Of a stretch of 64,000 nt of DNA, positions 63,066-64,000 are shown piece by piece. The translations under genes were made by a program, and so were the position numbers. The stretch comes from Dictyobacter aurantiacus (GTDB lineage Bacteria; Chloroflexota; Ktedonobacteria; Ktedonobacterales; Ktedonobacteraceae): contig NZ_BIFQ01000001.1 in NCBI RefSeq assembly GCF_003967515.1, forward strand, positions 1,178,001-1,242,000. Reading direction: 5' to 3'. The stretch's first letter is position 1, and every line of letters begins with the position of its first letter. The notes below the pieces were generated by a model. The model was not told the origin of the DNA and ran no database searches. It worked only from the letters and a program-made list of their open reading frames with translations.

Positions 63066-64000
63066 ATGAAGGTTTATCCGGCGGAACACATTCGCAACGT
63101 AGCGCTCATTTCTCACGTTGGAGCTGGCAAAACATCCCTCATCGATGCCGCATTGTATGATAGTGGCGCAGTCACTCGCCATGGAAAAGTAGATGAGGGC
63201 ACCTCGGTCGTTGACTATGATCCTGAAGAACTGAAACGACGCATGTCTTTGCAGGTTAAAGCCTTGCCAGTGGAATGGAACGACCACAAAATTAATTTTA
63301 TCGATACCCCTGGCTATCCCGATTTCGTTGGAGAGGTAAAGGCGGGTCTGCGCGTTGCCGATGCGGCACTGGTGGTGGTAACTGCGGAAAAAGGGGTGGA
63401 AGTAGGGACCGAACTTACCTGGCAATATGCTGATGAACGCAACCTTCCCCGTATCGTCCTGGTCAATAAACTCGATCGCGAAAATACCTCATTTGAGCAA
63501 GCTTTGACTTCATTGCGCAACCAGTTTGGTTCCAGAATTGTTCCCCTACAGCTCCCCATTGGCGAACAGGCGAGCTTTAATGGTGTGGTCGACCTGGTAA
63601 CGCAAAAAGGGTATACCTTTGAGGGCGGCAATAGCGTACAGGAGGTCTCTGTCCCCTCGCAACTTGAAGACCAGATCGCGACGTATCGCGAACAATTAAT
63701 CGAGGCAGCCGTAGAGAGCGATGACACCATCATGGAAAAGTTCCTGGAGGGTGAGACGCTCAGTGATGAAGAGATCAATGCTGTCATCAAAAAAGGAACC
63801 CGGAGCGGCACGATCATTCCGGTTCTATGCGGCTCGGCCAGCAAGAATATCGGCGTGCAGACGCTCATGGATACGATTGTAAACTACCTGCCCAGTCCAC
63901 TGGATGCCGTGGCTGAAGATGCCGCGGCCTTTGGCGATAATGTTTCTACCTTTATCTTTAAGACCACGAACGCGCAGGTGGGTACGATATCATCTTTCCG
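63066..64000 (+). CDS. EF-G-like translational GTPase (FusA2 type), 3' end outside window
   Basis: 311 residues seen, from ATG 63066 with AGGAGG upstream. G1 is LISHVGAGKTSLIDAAL, the G2 region reads DYDPEELKRRMSLQV, G3 FIDTPGYPDF and G4 VLVNKLDREN. The classic EF-G has A-H-I-D-A-G-K-T-T and R-G-I-T-I; here the second is R-R-M-S-L. This places the protein with the FusA2/EF-G2 group, of uncertain role (translocation backup, ribosome recycling or protection) rather than the main fusA next to tuf. Confidence 0.88.
   Translation, partial: MKVYPAEHIRNVALISHVGAGKTSLIDAALYDSGAVTRHGKVDEGTSVVDYDPEELKRRMSLQVKALPVEWNDHKINFIDTPGYPDFVGEVKAGLRVADAALVVVTAEKGVEVGTELTWQYADERNLPRIVLVNKLDRENTSFEQALTSLRNQFGSRIVPLQLPIGEQASFNGVVDLVTQKGYTFEGGNSVQEVSVPSQLEDQIATYREQLIEAAVESDDTIMEKFLEGETLSDEEINAVIKKGTRSGTIIPVLCGSASKNIGVQTLMDTIVNYLPSPLDAVAEDAAAFGDNVSTFIFKTTNAQVGTISSF

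Overview
The window looks like a piece of a large, moderately GC-rich chromosome from a soil-type Chloroflexota, most likely of the class Ktedonobacteria. This is inferred from gene content: Gram-positive-style LexA, eukaryote-like Ser/Thr kinase, EsaB-like and WD40 domains on one membrane protein, YVTN and NHL propellers, a K+-independent H+-pyrophosphatase, many GTG/TTG starts, and no outer-membrane genes. The assignment was not tested by a database search.

Layout. 1-1.7 kb: end of a GT2 glycosyltransferase and a glycerophosphodiesterase. 2.0-2.4 kb: a complete tmRNA gene with promoter, tag frame and terminator. 2.5-11.8 kb: an accessory block abutting the tmRNA 3' end. It carries a HEPN-like gene, a tyrosine integrase broken by a 7-bp tandem duplication, a small HTH (Xis-like) gene, a Rep-like gene, small membrane proteins, a seven-blade YVTN surface protein made of near-identical 129-bp repeats, and an AEP-type primase fused to a CHC2-like zinc finger. 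A second, decayed copy of the rep/small-membrane-protein/108-aa-gene module follows. The order int-xis-rep next to an RNA gene resembles actinobacterial integrative elements of the pSAM2 type.

12-24 kb: secreted proteins, an NHL-like lipoprotein, a DHA2 MFS transporter, an AI-2E family permease, a SLOG-like protein, a DedA protein, lexA, a bifunctional nuclease and lysA. 24.8-34.8 kb: gltX, a DUF6483-like gene, a CPBP protease, a UDP-glucuronate decarboxylase-like gene, a flippase-like membrane protein, rpsU, ybeY-dgkA, efp (with Asn at the position usually modified), and a THUMP methyltransferase. 35-44.5 kb: MerR, lipoate ligase, PIG-L deacetylase, a C39-like protease, a degenerate asparagine synthetase paired with a 90-aa gene, and folP-folC.

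44.8-64 kb: a zinc-finger membrane protein, a prenyl synthase, an EsaB-TM-WD40 protein, a secreted M28 peptidase with PKD domain, a CBS/DRTGG pyrophosphatase followed by hppA, a PLD-like lipoprotein, a truncated tnpB, ligA, a PknB-like kinase, an SHMT-family gene and the start of an EF-G-like GTPase.

Many genes, especially convergent pairs, end in unusually long perfect inverted repeats (up to 76 bp with no spacer). Four good sigma-70-like promoters (17-bp spacer) are visible. No CRISPR array, rRNA or tRNA gene was seen.
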